64,000 nt of DNA from Pseudomonas fluorescens. Its GTDB lineage: Bacteria > Pseudomonadota > Gammaproteobacteria > Pseudomonadales > Pseudomonadaceae. The number at the start of each line of letters is the position of its first letter. The stretch's first letter is position 1. Under the pieces are notes generated by a model, which worked only from the letters and a program-made list of their open reading frames with translations, was not told where the DNA came from and made no database searches. The DNA is taken from the NCBI RefSeq assembly GCF_902498195.1, contig NZ_CABVIY010000005.1:310001-374000 (forward strand), written 5' to 3'. Positions 9,637 through 18,722 of this stretch are shown piece after piece. The position numbers and the translations under genes were made by a program.

Positions 9637-11706
9637 TCAACGACTCACAGCAATCGCCTGGTTATTCATGATACGCGGTGTGAGAAACACCAACAGCTCG
9701 GATTTTTTCTCCGAAACCACGTCACGCCGGAAAAGGCGGCCAAGATACGGCACATCGCCAAGAAATGGCACCTTATCTACAACCTTGCTTTGAGTATTTG
9801 AGAAAACGCCCCCAATCACGATGGTCTCGCCGTCATTGACCAGCACCTTGGCATTGACCTCGTTTTTCTTGATGGGCGGTACATCCTGCACTTTGTTCAG
9901 GTAGTCCGGTTCATCCTTGGTGACCTTGACCTCCATGATGATCCGGTTGTCTGGGGTGATTTGCGGCGTCACTTCCAGCGACAGCGACGCCTCCTTGAAC
10001 GACACCGAGGTTGCGCCGCTGGAGCTGGCCTCCTGATAGGGAATTTCGGTGCCCTTGAGGATCTTTGCCGTTTCCTTGTCGGACGTGACCACCTTGGGTT
10101 GCGAGACGATTTCGCCGTTGCCGGTTTTCTCCATGGCGGTCAGTTCGAGGTCGAGCAAGACGTTATCGGTGATGAATGCGATGCCGATCCCCGAGGTATT
10201 CCCCGTCGCGCCCAAGTCGACGAACGGCGAATTGGTACTGGTGCTGCCGGGCGTACCGATGGTCGACGACGGGTTGGTGCCGTTGCTCACGCCCGACGTG
10301 TTCCAGTTGCCCTTGTTCTGGATCGACCCGCCCCAGCGCACGCCAAGGCTCTTGTCGTAGTCGACGTTGGCCTCGACGATTCGCGCCTCGATCATCACCT
10401 GGCGCACCGGGATGTCCAGCTGCGCCACGATTCGGCGCAACTCGTCGAGGCGATCCTGGGTCTGGTAGGCAATGATGTTGTTGGTCCGCTCGTCGACGGT
10501 GATCGAACCCCGTTCGTCGACTTTCGCCTCGGCACTGGTGACCGACTGGAACAGCTTGGCGATGTCGGCCGCCTTGGCGTAATTGACCTGAAGCAACTCG
10601 CGTCGCAGTGGCGCCAGGTCGGCGATCTGCTTCTGCGACTCCAGCTCCTGGCGTTCGCGGGCGGCGATTTCATCAGCCGGCGCCACCAGCAGGACGTTGC
10701 CAATCTTGCGTTTGTCCAGCCCCTTGGTCTTCAACACCAGGTCCAGCGCCTGGTCCCAGGGTACGTTTTGCAGGCGCAGCGTGATGCCACCTTGCACCGT
10801 GTCGCTGGCCACCAGGTTGAGGTTGGTGAAATCGGCGATCAGCTGCAGCACCGAACGCACATCAATGTCCTGGAAATTCAGCGAGAGTTTTTCACCGCTG
10901 TAGGCGTAACGGTCGGCGTTACGCTTCTGCAAGTCATCGACGGTCATCGGGCGAATGCTGACGGTCAGCTTGTTGTCGGTCTGATAGGTCGAGTAATCGA
11001 AGGCACCGCTGGGTTCGATGGTGATCGTGGCCCGGTCGCCCGTGGCGCTGGCATTGACGAACTGTACCGGCGTGGCGAAATCCTTGACGTCCAGGCGCAC
11101 GCGCAGCGGCTCGGGCAATCGGGTCCTGGCGAAACCGAGCACAATCTTGCCCTCGCGCTCCTGGATGTCCGGCGCAATGGACGGGTCCGATAAATCGATC
11201 ACCACATTGCCTTCGCCCTGGGTGCCGCGCTGGAAATCCACCGCCCGAATAGCCTTCGCCGTCGGTGCAGGCGCACGCGCCGGGGTCGGCACAACCGCAA
11301 CCGGCGCACTGGACGCTTTGCTTTTGGCGCCCTGGCCAACCACCACAAACAGATTGTTGCCTTCGACGCGCGTGTCGTAAGGCGTCAATTGCGTCAGGTT
11401 GATGATCAGTCGCGTGCGATCCTTGGTTTCGACGACCGTCGCACTTCGGGCATTGCCGCTGCCCAGGTCACGCGTCTTGTTCGCCAGTTGACTGACGACA
11501 CCAGGCATATCCAGCGCGATCCGTGCAGGAGATTCCGTCGTATACCCGTGTGGCGCCGGCGGCTGTCCATCGAACGCCAGCTTCAACTCGACACGGTCCC
11601 CAGGCAGCGCGGCGACATCCAGCGCCTTGAGATTGGCCGCTTGTACCATCGGCGACAGCAACGCTATCCATAGCGACAGTCCGAGGGTGGAGAAAATCCT
11701 GTTCAT
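9637..11706 (-). CDS. pilQ: Type IV pilus secretin
   Basis: Outer-membrane secretin through which the type IV pilus is extruded. It has 689 aa. A signal peptide covers about residues 1-23. One or two AMIN domains follow in the N-terminal 250 residues, then a secretin/TonB short N-terminal domain near 270-330, an N-domain, and the C-terminal secretin beta-barrel with the conserved VPFLGDVPYLGRLFR element. A Gly/Ser/Thr/Asn-rich insert lies at about residues 465-510, within the secretin gate region, and is likely variable. It is last of pilMNOPQ and 13 bases after pilP. Confidence 0.96.
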   Translation of the reverse strand: MNRIFSTLGLSLWIALLSPMVQAANLKALDVAALPGDRVELKLAFDGQPPAPHGYTTESPARIALDMPGVVSQLANKTRDLGSGNARSATVVETKDRTRLIINLTQLTPYDTRVEGNNLFVVVGQGAKSKASSAPVAVVPTPARAPAPTAKAIRAVDFQRGTQGEGNVVIDLSDPSIAPDIQEREGKIVLGFARTRLPEPLRVRLDVKDFATPVQFVNASATGDRATITIEPSGAFDYSTYQTDNKLTVSIRPMTVDDLQKRNADRYAYSGEKLSLNFQDIDVRSVLQLIADFTNLNLVASDTVQGGITLRLQNVPWDQALDLVLKTKGLDKRKIGNVLLVAPADEIAARERQELESQKQIADLAPLRRELLQVNYAKAADIAKLFQSVTSAEAKVDERGSITVDERTNNIIAYQTQDRLDELRRIVAQLDIPVRQVMIEARIVEANVDYDKSLGVRWGGSIQNKGNWNTSGVSNGTNPSSTIGTPGSTSTNSPFVDLGATGNTSGIGIAFITDNVLLDLELTAMEKTGNGEIVSQPKVVTSDKETAKILKGTEIPYQEASSSGATSVSFKEASLSLEVTPQITPDNRIIMEVKVTKDEPDYLNKVQDVPPIKKNEVNAKVLVNDGETIVIGGVFSNTQSKVVDKVPFLGDVPYLGRLFRRDVVSEKKSELLVFLTPRIMNNQAIAVSR

Positions 11707-11719
11707 TGTTCGAGTTCCA

Positions 11720-12247
11720 CTATGAGTGTTCTTTCAAAGGGAGGGTCCGCGGCCGCTCCAGCCACGCACCTTCGCCGTCCGGGACAATTTCGACCACATC
11801 GACCTGCGAGGCGTTGATCGCGACGATCCGACCATCGTTACGCCCCAGGTAGTCGCCGACTTTCAGCCGGTGCACCCCGCCAGCCCCGCGCAGCAACGCA
11901 AAGGAGCCGGCTGCGTTGGAGATCGTGCCAACCATTTCAAACTGTTCGATGTTGAAACCTTCGAGGTACTGCTTGACCCGATTGGGGTCTGGCTTGACGT
12001 CGCGCGAGCCGTGCCGCTGGCCAGCCAGGTCGACCCTGACCTGCCGGGAAAACGGGCTGCGCAGGTTGACGGCGCTGTAGGTGAATGTCGGGTAAGACCG
12101 GAACGTGGGCGTTGGTTCAATCTTGCCCGGTACCCGCAGGCGCATTTCGTTCATGTAGGCATCCAGGTCGCTGAAGTCATCACTGCCACCACAGCCCGCC
12201 AGGACGGCCAATGCCACGGCCAGGGAAAAAATCCGAATCGGGCTCAT
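11720..12247 (-). CDS. pilP: Type IV pilus inner-membrane lipoprotein PilP
   Basis: Periplasmic lipoprotein linking the PilMNO inner-membrane platform to the PilQ secretin. It has 175 aa. The N-terminal signal ends in a lipobox (LAGC), so Cys19 is the predicted lipidated residue. The C-terminal HR-like beta domain contains the LRSPFSR and KVGDYLGRNDGRI segments typical of PilP. Its start overlaps the pilO stop by four bases (ATGA), indicating translational coupling. Confidence 0.95.
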   Translation of the reverse strand: MSPIRIFSLAVALAVLAGCGGSDDFSDLDAYMNEMRLRVPGKIEPTPTFRSYPTFTYSAVNLRSPFSRQVRVDLAGQRHGSRDVKPDPNRVKQYLEGFNIEQFEMVGTISNAAGSFALLRGAGGVHRLKVGDYLGRNDGRIVAINASQVDVVEIVPDGEGAWLERPRTLPLKEHS

Positions 12248-12867
12248 GGATGCAGCCCCTTGTCGTTGTAGCGATAGGTCTTGGCCAAAATGCTCATGCG
12301 CAATTTAGGCCCACTCTCGGGATCCACCGGTGCGAGGTCAAAATCATGCAGGGTGACAATTCGCGGCAGGCCGGCCACACCGCTGACGAACGTGGCCAGG
12401 TCGTGATAGGCGCCGGTGACGGTAATCTGGATCGGCAGTTCGATGTAGAACGGCTGGGTGACCTCGGGCAACAGCTTGATTTCTTCGAATTCCAGGCCAC
12501 TGCCCAGGCCGGTGCGGGTGATGTCTTCCAGCAGGCCGGGCACTTCGGTGTCACTGGGCAGTTGCCGCAGCAGCACGCCAAAGGAGTTCTCCATCTCCTT
12601 CATCTGCTGGGTGTAGAGCTCCAGATTCGCGGCCATATGGGCTTTGGTGGCGAATTGCTCCTTGAGGGTCGATTCTTCCTCGCGCTTGAGCTGGAGCTGG
12701 CTCTCAAGCTCGCTGGTAGAAAAACTGTAGCCCAGCGCCAACACCAGCAGCAGGACCAATGCGCCCACCAACACCTTGATCGCTGGCGGCCATGAACCGA
12801 TGTTGTTGGTGTCCAGATCGTTGATGTCGATCCTGCGCAGCCCTTCAATCCATGCGGACAGGCTCAT
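12244..12867 (-). CDS. pilO: Type IV pilus assembly protein PilO
   Basis: Inner-membrane alignment protein that pairs with PilN. It has 207 aa, with one transmembrane segment at about residues 31-48 (VLVGALVLLLVLALGYSF), a periplasmic coiled coil at about 50-95, and a ferredoxin-like C-terminal domain. It overlaps both pilN and pilP by four bases, so the whole set is tightly coupled. Confidence 0.95.
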   Translation of the reverse strand: MSLSAWIEGLRRIDINDLDTNNIGSWPPAIKVLVGALVLLLVLALGYSFSTSELESQLQLKREEESTLKEQFATKAHMAANLELYTQQMKEMENSFGVLLRQLPSDTEVPGLLEDITRTGLGSGLEFEEIKLLPEVTQPFYIELPIQITVTGAYHDLATFVSGVAGLPRIVTLHDFDLAPVDPESGPKLRMSILAKTYRYNDKGLHP

Positions 12868-13421
12868 TTTCCGTCCTCCACGACGGCAGGCTGGGTCTGA
12901 CGAACGGTCAACTGAAAAACGTTGGCCTGGTCGGCGGTGTTCGCCTTGACTTCAGTCAGGCTGGGCGCATCGAACCAGTCTGACGCCTCCAGATTGCGCA
13001 TCAGGTCGGAAACACGGTTGTTGGATTCCGCCGCGCCGGTGATGGACAAGGCTTTGCCGGACATTGTCACTTCCGTGAAATACACCCCGTCGGGCAGGGT
13101 CCTGGCCAACTGGTCAAAAATTCGCCCGCTGATCGGCCGATTGCCTTGCAGGTCCTGGATAATGCGCATGCGTTCGACCAATTGCTGGCGACGGGCCTTG
13201 AGGTCACTGATCTGCTTGATCCGTTCGTCGACCACGACGATCTGCTTGCCGATATAGTCATTTCGGGCGACCTGCCGGTCTATCGCGTGACTGATCGCCT
13301 GGTTGGCGATCAGCACCGCGCCCGCCGCCCCCACCAAGACCGCGACCAGAATCAGCAAGAAACGCTTGCGGCGCTCTTCACGCAGCTCCTCGCGCCAGGG
13401 TAAGAGATTGATCCGTGCCAT
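12864..13421 (-). CDS. pilN: Type IV pilus assembly protein PilN
   Basis: Inner-membrane protein of 185 aa. The conserved cytoplasmic N-terminus ARINLLPWREE is the peptide that docks into PilM. One membrane segment lies at about residues 22-42. A periplasmic coiled coil and small alpha/beta domain follow and pair with PilO. The start codon shares one base with the pilM stop. Confidence 0.96.
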   Translation of the reverse strand: MARINLLPWREELREERRKRFLLILVAVLVGAAGAVLIANQAISHAIDRQVARNDYIGKQIVVVDERIKQISDLKARRQQLVERMRIIQDLQGNRPISGRIFDQLARTLPDGVYFTEVTMSGKALSITGAAESNNRVSDLMRNLEASDWFDAPSLTEVKANTADQANVFQLTVRQTQPAVVEDGK

Positions 13422-14482
13422 CAGTCGAAGCTCCTGAGCGCCAGCCCGCAGGCGATCATCATGGCCGGTGCATCGCTGGCCAGCGCCACGGCGTTGACCT
13501 TGCTGCCCAGGGTCATCTCCGCAAAAGGGTTGGCCACTTGCGTCGGCGTGCCCAGCTGCTGCTCGATCAGCCGGTCCAGCCCGGCCACTGACGCCGTGCC
13601 GCCGGCCAGCACGATGTGATCGACCGCGTGGTACTGACCGGAAGCGAAGAAAAACTGCAACGAACGCGAGACCTGTTGCACCAAAGCCTCGCGAAAGGGC
13701 TGCAAGACTTCGCTGACATAGTCGCTCGGCAAGCCGCCCTGCTTCTTCGCCAGCCCCGCCTGCTCAACGGTCAGGCCATATCGCCGCTGAATCTCTTCGG
13801 TCAATTGGCGGCCGCCGAACAATTGCTCGCGGGTGTAGATGATTCGCCCGCCCAGCAACACGCTCAGGGTCGTCATGGTCGCGCCGATGTCGACCACCGC
13901 CACCAGACGCTCCCGGGAAACCTCCAGTTGATTGGCCAGCAGGCCGAAGGATCGCTCCAGGGCATAGGCTTCCACGTCGACCACACGAGCGGTCAGGCCT
14001 GCCAGGATCAGGGCCGCCTCACGAACCTCGACGTTTTCCTTGCGACAGGCGGCAAGCAGCACATTGACCCGCTCGGGGTTGCGCACGGAGGCACCCTGGA
14101 CTTCGAAATCGATGGCGACTTCATCCAGGGGATATGGGATGTATTGATCGGCCTCGATCTTCAGCTGGCTTTCCATCTCTTCATCGGAAAGGCCGGCATC
14201 CATTTCGATGACCTTGGTGATGACCGCCGATCCGGCAACCGCCACCGCCACGTTCTTCAGGCCGGTCCTGGCCTTGATCAACACGCGGGAGAGTGCTTGG
14301 CCCACACCGTCGAGTTCGGCGATGTTTTTTTCGGTGACCGCGTTGGCGGGCAGCGGTTCGACCGCATACGCCTCGACCCTATAGCGGTCACCCTGGCGGC
14401 TCAGTTCCAGCAGCTTTACCGATGTGGAGCTGATGTCGATACCCAAAAGCGTATTGGCTTTTTTGTTGAAGAGTCCTGGCAC
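13421..14482 (-). CDS. pilM: Type IV pilus actin-like ATPase PilM
   Basis: Cytoplasmic actin/FtsA-like protein that nucleates the pilus inner-membrane platform by binding the PilN N-terminus. The 353-residue product opens with KKANTLLGIDISSTSVKLLEL, the phosphate-1 region, and contains DIGATMTTLSVL (phosphate 2) and VLAGGTASVAGL (adenosine region). I chose the GTG at 14482 because AGGGA lies seven bases upstream; a TTG at 14488 is the alternative. It is the first gene of the operon and divergent from mrcA, the conserved arrangement. Confidence 0.94.
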   Translation of the reverse strand: MPGLFNKKANTLLGIDISSTSVKLLELSRQGDRYRVEAYAVEPLPANAVTEKNIAELDGVGQALSRVLIKARTGLKNVAVAVAGSAVITKVIEMDAGLSDEEMESQLKIEADQYIPYPLDEVAIDFEVQGASVRNPERVNVLLAACRKENVEVREAALILAGLTARVVDVEAYALERSFGLLANQLEVSRERLVAVVDIGATMTTLSVLLGGRIIYTREQLFGGRQLTEEIQRRYGLTVEQAGLAKKQGGLPSDYVSEVLQPFREALVQQVSRSLQFFFASGQYHAVDHIVLAGGTASVAGLDRLIEQQLGTPTQVANPFAEMTLGSKVNAVALASDAPAMMIACGLALRSFD

Positions 14483-14567
14483 TAGCAATTCCCTATGACT
14501 ATCCGTGAGTTACGGACTCTGTAATGTCTATTGCGTTCCATCCACCCGTCTTGACAGCAGCCGTTCA

Positions 14568-14597
14568 TGACGCCTGCGATGGAAAAATGCTTATAAT
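14568..14597 (+). promoter_or_regulatory. Possible promoter of mrcA
   Basis: A perfect TATAAT lies at 14592-14597 in the pilM/mrcA divergent gap. The best matching -35 at 18-base spacing is TGACGC (14568-14573), which is weak. The site lies about 100 bases before the mrcA start. This is a motif-only call. Confidence 0.35.
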
Positions 14598-14696
14598 GCC
14601 CAGCGTTTTTTTCCGGTTTTTCTCAAGCGCGGGTCGTTCGCCTTTAGCCTGAACCCTGATGCCTAATTCATTCTTTGCCCTGGATATCCAAAAGCC

Positions 14697-17138
14697 TTGA
14701 TTCGTCTGCTGAAATTTTTCGGTTGGTCCATCGTCGCGGTTTTCTGCGGACTGCTTCTGGGTCTGAGCGGGGCGTTTCTTTACCTTAGCCCCGGTTTGCC
14801 ATCCGTGGAGGCGCTGAGAAGTATTCAGTTGCAGATTCCGCTGCGGGTCTACAGCAGCGACAACAAGCTGATCGCAGAGTTCGGCGAAATGCGCCGCACA
14901 CCCATCCGTTTCGCCGACATTCCCCCCAATTTCATCAATGCGTTACTAAGTGCTGAAGACGATAATTTCGCCAACCACTACGGCGTCGACCCGAGCAGCC
15001 TGATGCGCGCGGCAACCCAATTGGTCAAAAGCGGGCACATCCAGTCCGGCGGCAGCACCATCACCATGCAGGTGGCGAAGAACTTCTTCCTGACCAGCGA
15101 ACGCAGCTTTTCGCGCAAAACCACTGAAATCCTCCTGGCCCTGCAGATCGAACGGCAGCTGACCAAGGACGAAATCCTCGAGCTGTACGTCAACAAAATC
15201 TATCTGGGCAACCGCGCCTACGGCATCGAGGCGGCGGCGCAGGTCTACTATGGCAAGTCGATTCGCGACGTCAGCCTGGCGCAGATGGCGATGATCGCCG
15301 GCCTGCCGAAAGCCCCGTCACGCTTCAACCCGCTCGCCAACCCGGCCCGCAGCAAGGAACGTCGCGACTGGATCCTGGGGCGCATGCACAAGCTGGGCAA
15401 AATCAGCGAAGCCGATTACACCGCCGCGATCAACGAGCCGTTGAACGCCAGCTATCACGTGCCGACGCCGGAAGTGAATGCCCCGTACATCGCCGAAATG
15501 GCCCGCGCCGAAATGGTCGGTCGTTATGGCAGCGACGCCTACACCGAAGGTTTCCGCGTCACCACCACGGTGCCGAGCAACCTGCAGGAAATGGCCAATA
15601 CCGCCCTCCATGAAGGCTTGATGACCTACGACCAGCGCCACGGCTATCGCGGACCTGAGTCGCGCCTGCCGGGCAAGACCCGCGAAGCCTGGGCAGCCGA
15701 ACTGACCAAGCAACGCACCATCAGCAGCCTTGAGCCGGCCATCGTCACCCAGGTCGACAAGAACGGTCTGCAGGTACTGACCCGCACCGGCAGCGAACAT
15801 GTCAGCTGGGACACCATGAAATGGGCTCGCCCGTTCCTGAACACCAACAGCATGGGCGCCAATCCGAAGCAGCCGTCGGACGTGGCCCAGGTCGGCGACC
15901 TGGTCCGCGTACAGCGCCAGCCTGACGATTCGCTGAAGTTCAGCCAGATCCCGCAAGCCCAGGGTGCGCTGGTGTCCCTGGATCCGCAGAACGGTGCGAT
16001 CCGCTCGCTGGTTGGCGGTTTTGCCTTCGAGCAGAGCAATTACAACCGCGCCTTGCAGGCCAAGCGCCAGCCGGGTTCGAGCTTCAAGCCATTCGTCTAC
16101 AGCGCCGCCCTGGACAACGGCTACACCGCCGCCAGCCTGGTGAACGATGCGCCGATCGTGTTCGTCGACGAGTACCTGGACAAGGTCTGGCGTCCGAAAA
16201 ACGATACCAACACCTTCCTCGGCCCGATCCGCCTGCGCGAAGCGCTGTACAAGTCGCGCAACCTGGTGTCGATCCGCCTGCTGCAAGCGCTGGGCGTCGA
16301 CCGCACCATCGACTACATCAGCAAGTTCGGCTTCAACAAGCAGGACTTGCCGCGCAACCTGTCCCTGGCCCTGGGCACCGCGACCCTGACCCCGATGGAA
16401 ATCGCCACCGGCTGGAGCACCTTCGCCAACGGCGGCTACAAAATCACCCCGTACATCATCGACAAGATCGAAAGCCGAAACGGCGACACGCTGTTCGTCG
16501 CCAACCCGCCGAGCGTTCCAAAGGGTGGCGCCGCCAGTGATGGCATTGCCGCACCGGTCGCCGAGGCCTTTACGGTCAACGCCACGCCAGGCGAAGCACC
16601 GGGCGCCCAGCCGGCACCACAGGCACCGGCGGTGGCCGAACGTATCGTCGATGGCCGCACCACTTACATCCTCAACAGCATGCTCGAGGATGTGATCAAG
16701 CTCGGTACCGGCCGTCGCGCACTGGCCCTGGGCCGCGGCGACATCGCCGGCAAGACCGGCACCACCAACGAATCCAAGGACGCCTGGTTCTCCGGCTACA
16801 ACGCCGATTACGTGACCACGGTCTGGACCGGCTTCGACCAGCCTGAAAGCCTCGGCCGCAAGGAGTTCGGCGGTACCGTCGCACTGCCGATCTGGATGAA
16901 CTACATGGGTGCCGCGCTGAAGGGGCTGCCGCCCCACACGCAGCCGGAGCCCGAAGGCATCCTGAGCCTGCGCGTCGACCCGATCAGCGGCCGCGCAGCC
17001 ACCCCAGGTACGCCTGGCGCCTACTTCGAGCTGTTCAAGGCCGAAGACACGCCACCGTCGGCCAACGAACTGGGCAATGGCAGTGCACCAGGCAGCCCGC
17101 TGCCGGCGGACGAAGCGGCGCCGATCGATTTGTTCTAG
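14697..17138 (+). CDS. mrcA: Penicillin-binding protein 1A (bifunctional transglycosylase/transpeptidase)
   Basis: Class A PBP that polymerises and cross-links peptidoglycan; called ponA in Pseudomonas. It has 813 aa. An N-terminal membrane anchor spans about residues 8-30. The GT51 glycosyltransferase domain has the catalytic Glu in LLSAEDDNFANHYG and the GGSTITMQVAKNFF motif. An OB-like insert is in the middle. The transpeptidase domain has SSFK (within RQPGSSFKPF), an SxN element and KTGT (AGKTGTTNES). The start is TTG at 14697 with no strong Shine-Dalgarno, so the exact N-terminus is not certain. It is divergent from the pil operon. Confidence 0.96.
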   Translation: MIRLLKFFGWSIVAVFCGLLLGLSGAFLYLSPGLPSVEALRSIQLQIPLRVYSSDNKLIAEFGEMRRTPIRFADIPPNFINALLSAEDDNFANHYGVDPSSLMRAATQLVKSGHIQSGGSTITMQVAKNFFLTSERSFSRKTTEILLALQIERQLTKDEILELYVNKIYLGNRAYGIEAAAQVYYGKSIRDVSLAQMAMIAGLPKAPSRFNPLANPARSKERRDWILGRMHKLGKISEADYTAAINEPLNASYHVPTPEVNAPYIAEMARAEMVGRYGSDAYTEGFRVTTTVPSNLQEMANTALHEGLMTYDQRHGYRGPESRLPGKTREAWAAELTKQRTISSLEPAIVTQVDKNGLQVLTRTGSEHVSWDTMKWARPFLNTNSMGANPKQPSDVAQVGDLVRVQRQPDDSLKFSQIPQAQGALVSLDPQNGAIRSLVGGFAFEQSNYNRALQAKRQPGSSFKPFVYSAALDNGYTAASLVNDAPIVFVDEYLDKVWRPKNDTNTFLGPIRLREALYKSRNLVSIRLLQALGVDRTIDYISKFGFNKQDLPRNLSLALGTATLTPMEIATGWSTFANGGYKITPYIIDKIESRNGDTLFVANPPSVPKGGAASDGIAAPVAEAFTVNATPGEAPGAQPAPQAPAVAERIVDGRTTYILNSMLEDVIKLGTGRRALALGRGDIAGKTGTTNESKDAWFSGYNADYVTTVWTGFDQPESLGRKEFGGTVALPIWMNYMGAALKGLPPHTQPEPEGILSLRVDPISGRAATPGTPGAYFELFKAEDTPPSANELGNGSAPGSPLPADEAAPIDLF

Positions 17139-17140
17139 AG

Positions 17141-17219
17141 CAGCGGCAAGCTTCAAGCTGCAAGCCACAAGAAGCACAGCGCTCTTCGCCTTTACTTGCA
17201 GCTTGTAACTTGCCGCTTT
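17141..17219. repeat. Palindromic repeat, AGCGGCAAG/CTTGCCGCT type
   Basis: Imperfect inverted repeat: GCAGCGGCAAGCTTCAAGC near 17144 is mirrored by CAGCTTGTAACTTGCCGC near 17200. The same unit occurs between ubiB and hisI (38316-38453). It is a second repeat family, distinct from the GTGGGAGCGGG type. Confidence 0.7.
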
Positions 17220-17221
17220 AG

Positions 17222-17262
17222 CCCATAAAAAAACCCAGCGCTTGGCTGGGTTTTTTTATGGG
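17222..17262. terminator. Bidirectional intrinsic terminator between mrcA and maeB
   Basis: An almost perfect hairpin with an ACCCAGC/GCTGGGT core, a GCTTG loop and flanking A7 and T7 runs. The genes converge here and the site can stop transcription from both sides. Confidence 0.92.
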
Positions 17263-17271
17263 TGTCTGCTT

Positions 17272-18540
17272 TTAACCGTTGAACACGTCATCCACGCTTT
17301 TCAGCGGGTAGTTCTTCGGATACGGCAGGGTGGCCACGCCGGTCTCGATGGCAGCCTTGGCCACGGCATCGGAGATCAAGGTGATCAGACGGGCATCCAT
17401 TGGTTTCGGAATGATGTACTCACGACCGAATTCCAGCTTGATGCCGCCGTAGGCGTCGCACACTTCCTGAGGCACGGGCAGCTTGGCCAGTTCGCGCAGG
17501 GCGTTGGCTGCAGCCACTTTCATTTCTTCGTTGATGCGCTTGGCGCGAACGTCCAGGGCACCACGGAAGATGAACGGGAAGCCCAGTACGTTGTTGACCT
17601 GGTTCGGGTAGTCCGAACGGCCAGTGGCCATGATCACGTCGTTACGAGTGGCGTGGGCCAGCTCTGGGGAGATCTCCGGATCCGGGTTCGAGCACGCGAA
17701 CACGATCGGGTTGGCCGCCATCGACAACAGGCCTTCAGGGCTCAGCAGGTTCGGGCCGGACAGGCCAACGAACACGTCTGCACCTTGCAGGGCGTCAGCC
17801 AGGGTGCGCTTGTCGGTCGCGTGAGCGAAGACAGCCTTGTACTGGTTCAGATCGTCACGGCCGGAGTGGATCACGCCGGTACGGTCGATCATGTAGATGT
17901 TTTCGATGTTGGCGCCCATGCTCACCAGCAATTTCATGCAGGAGATGGCGGCCGCACCGGCGCCCAGGCAGACGATCTTGGCTTCCGGCAGGGTTTTGCC
18001 AGCGATTTCCAGGGCGTTGATCATACCGGCCGCCGTCACGATGGCGGTGCCGTGCTGGTCATCGTGGAACACTGGAATGTCGCACTGTTCGATCAGGGCG
18101 CGTTCAATCTCGAAGCACTCTGGAGCCTTGATGTCTTCCAGGTTGATGCCACCGAACGTGATGGAGATGCGCTTGACGGTGTCGATGAAGGCTTGCGGGC
18201 TTTCGGAGTCGACTTCGATGTCGAAAACGTCGATGCCGGCGAAGCGCTTGAACAGCACGCCCTTGCCTTCCATCACTGGCTTGGAAGCCAGTGGGCCGAG
18301 GTTACCCAGGCCGAGAATCGCGGTGCCATCGGAAATGACTGCAACCAGGTTGCCTTTGCCGGTGTATTTGTAGGCCAGTTCAGGATCGCGGGCGATTTCG
18401 CGCACTGGCTCGGCTACGCCGGGGCTGTAGGCCAGCGACAGGTCGCGGGCGGTAGCGGTGGCCTTGGTGAGCTCGACGCTCAGCTTCCCTGGACGAGGAT
18501 TGGCGTGATATTCGAGAGCGGCAGTTTTCAAATCAGACAT
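17272..18540 (-). CDS. maeB: Malic enzyme (malate to pyruvate + CO2)
   Basis: Oxidatively decarboxylates malate to pyruvate, most likely with NADP+. It supplies NADPH and links the TCA cycle to gluconeogenesis and fatty-acid/PHA synthesis. It has 422 aa, the short form lacking the phosphotransacetylase-like C-terminal half of E. coli MaeB. Visible motifs are SLAYSPGVAEPVREI, LGLGNLGPLASKPVMEGKG, the FHDDQHGTAIV metal/substrate region and the Rossmann GAGAAAISCMKLL. The cofactor preference is family inference. It stands alone with a terminator behind it. Confidence 0.94.
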   Translation of the reverse strand: MSDLKTAALEYHANPRPGKLSVELTKATATARDLSLAYSPGVAEPVREIARDPELAYKYTGKGNLVAVISDGTAILGLGNLGPLASKPVMEGKGVLFKRFAGIDVFDIEVDSESPQAFIDTVKRISITFGGINLEDIKAPECFEIERALIEQCDIPVFHDDQHGTAIVTAAGMINALEIAGKTLPEAKIVCLGAGAAAISCMKLLVSMGANIENIYMIDRTGVIHSGRDDLNQYKAVFAHATDKRTLADALQGADVFVGLSGPNLLSPEGLLSMAANPIVFACSNPDPEISPELAHATRNDVIMATGRSDYPNQVNNVLGFPFIFRGALDVRAKRINEEMKVAAANALRELAKLPVPQEVCDAYGGIKLEFGREYIIPKPMDARLITLISDAVAKAAIETGVATLPYPKNYPLKSVDDVFNG

Positions 18541-18722
18541 GTGGGCATTCCGCTTTTACTGTTGGACAGACTGGTCAGCGAGGATACGCGCCTCGCAAAA
18601 TCCCCACAAGACTGACCAGTCACCCCTGTCAAGCGCCCTGCCCTACGACTTTGGCCCAAGAGCCGCGGAACATAAGGGATCGACTGTTCACAATCGACTT
18701 AAAAAATGTCTACAATTTTTTA

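Noticed and set aside
14551..14556. Perfect TTGACA in the pilM-mrcA gap as -35 for the TATAAT at 14592
   Set aside because: The spacing is 35 bases, far too long; no good -10 lies 16-18 bases from it.
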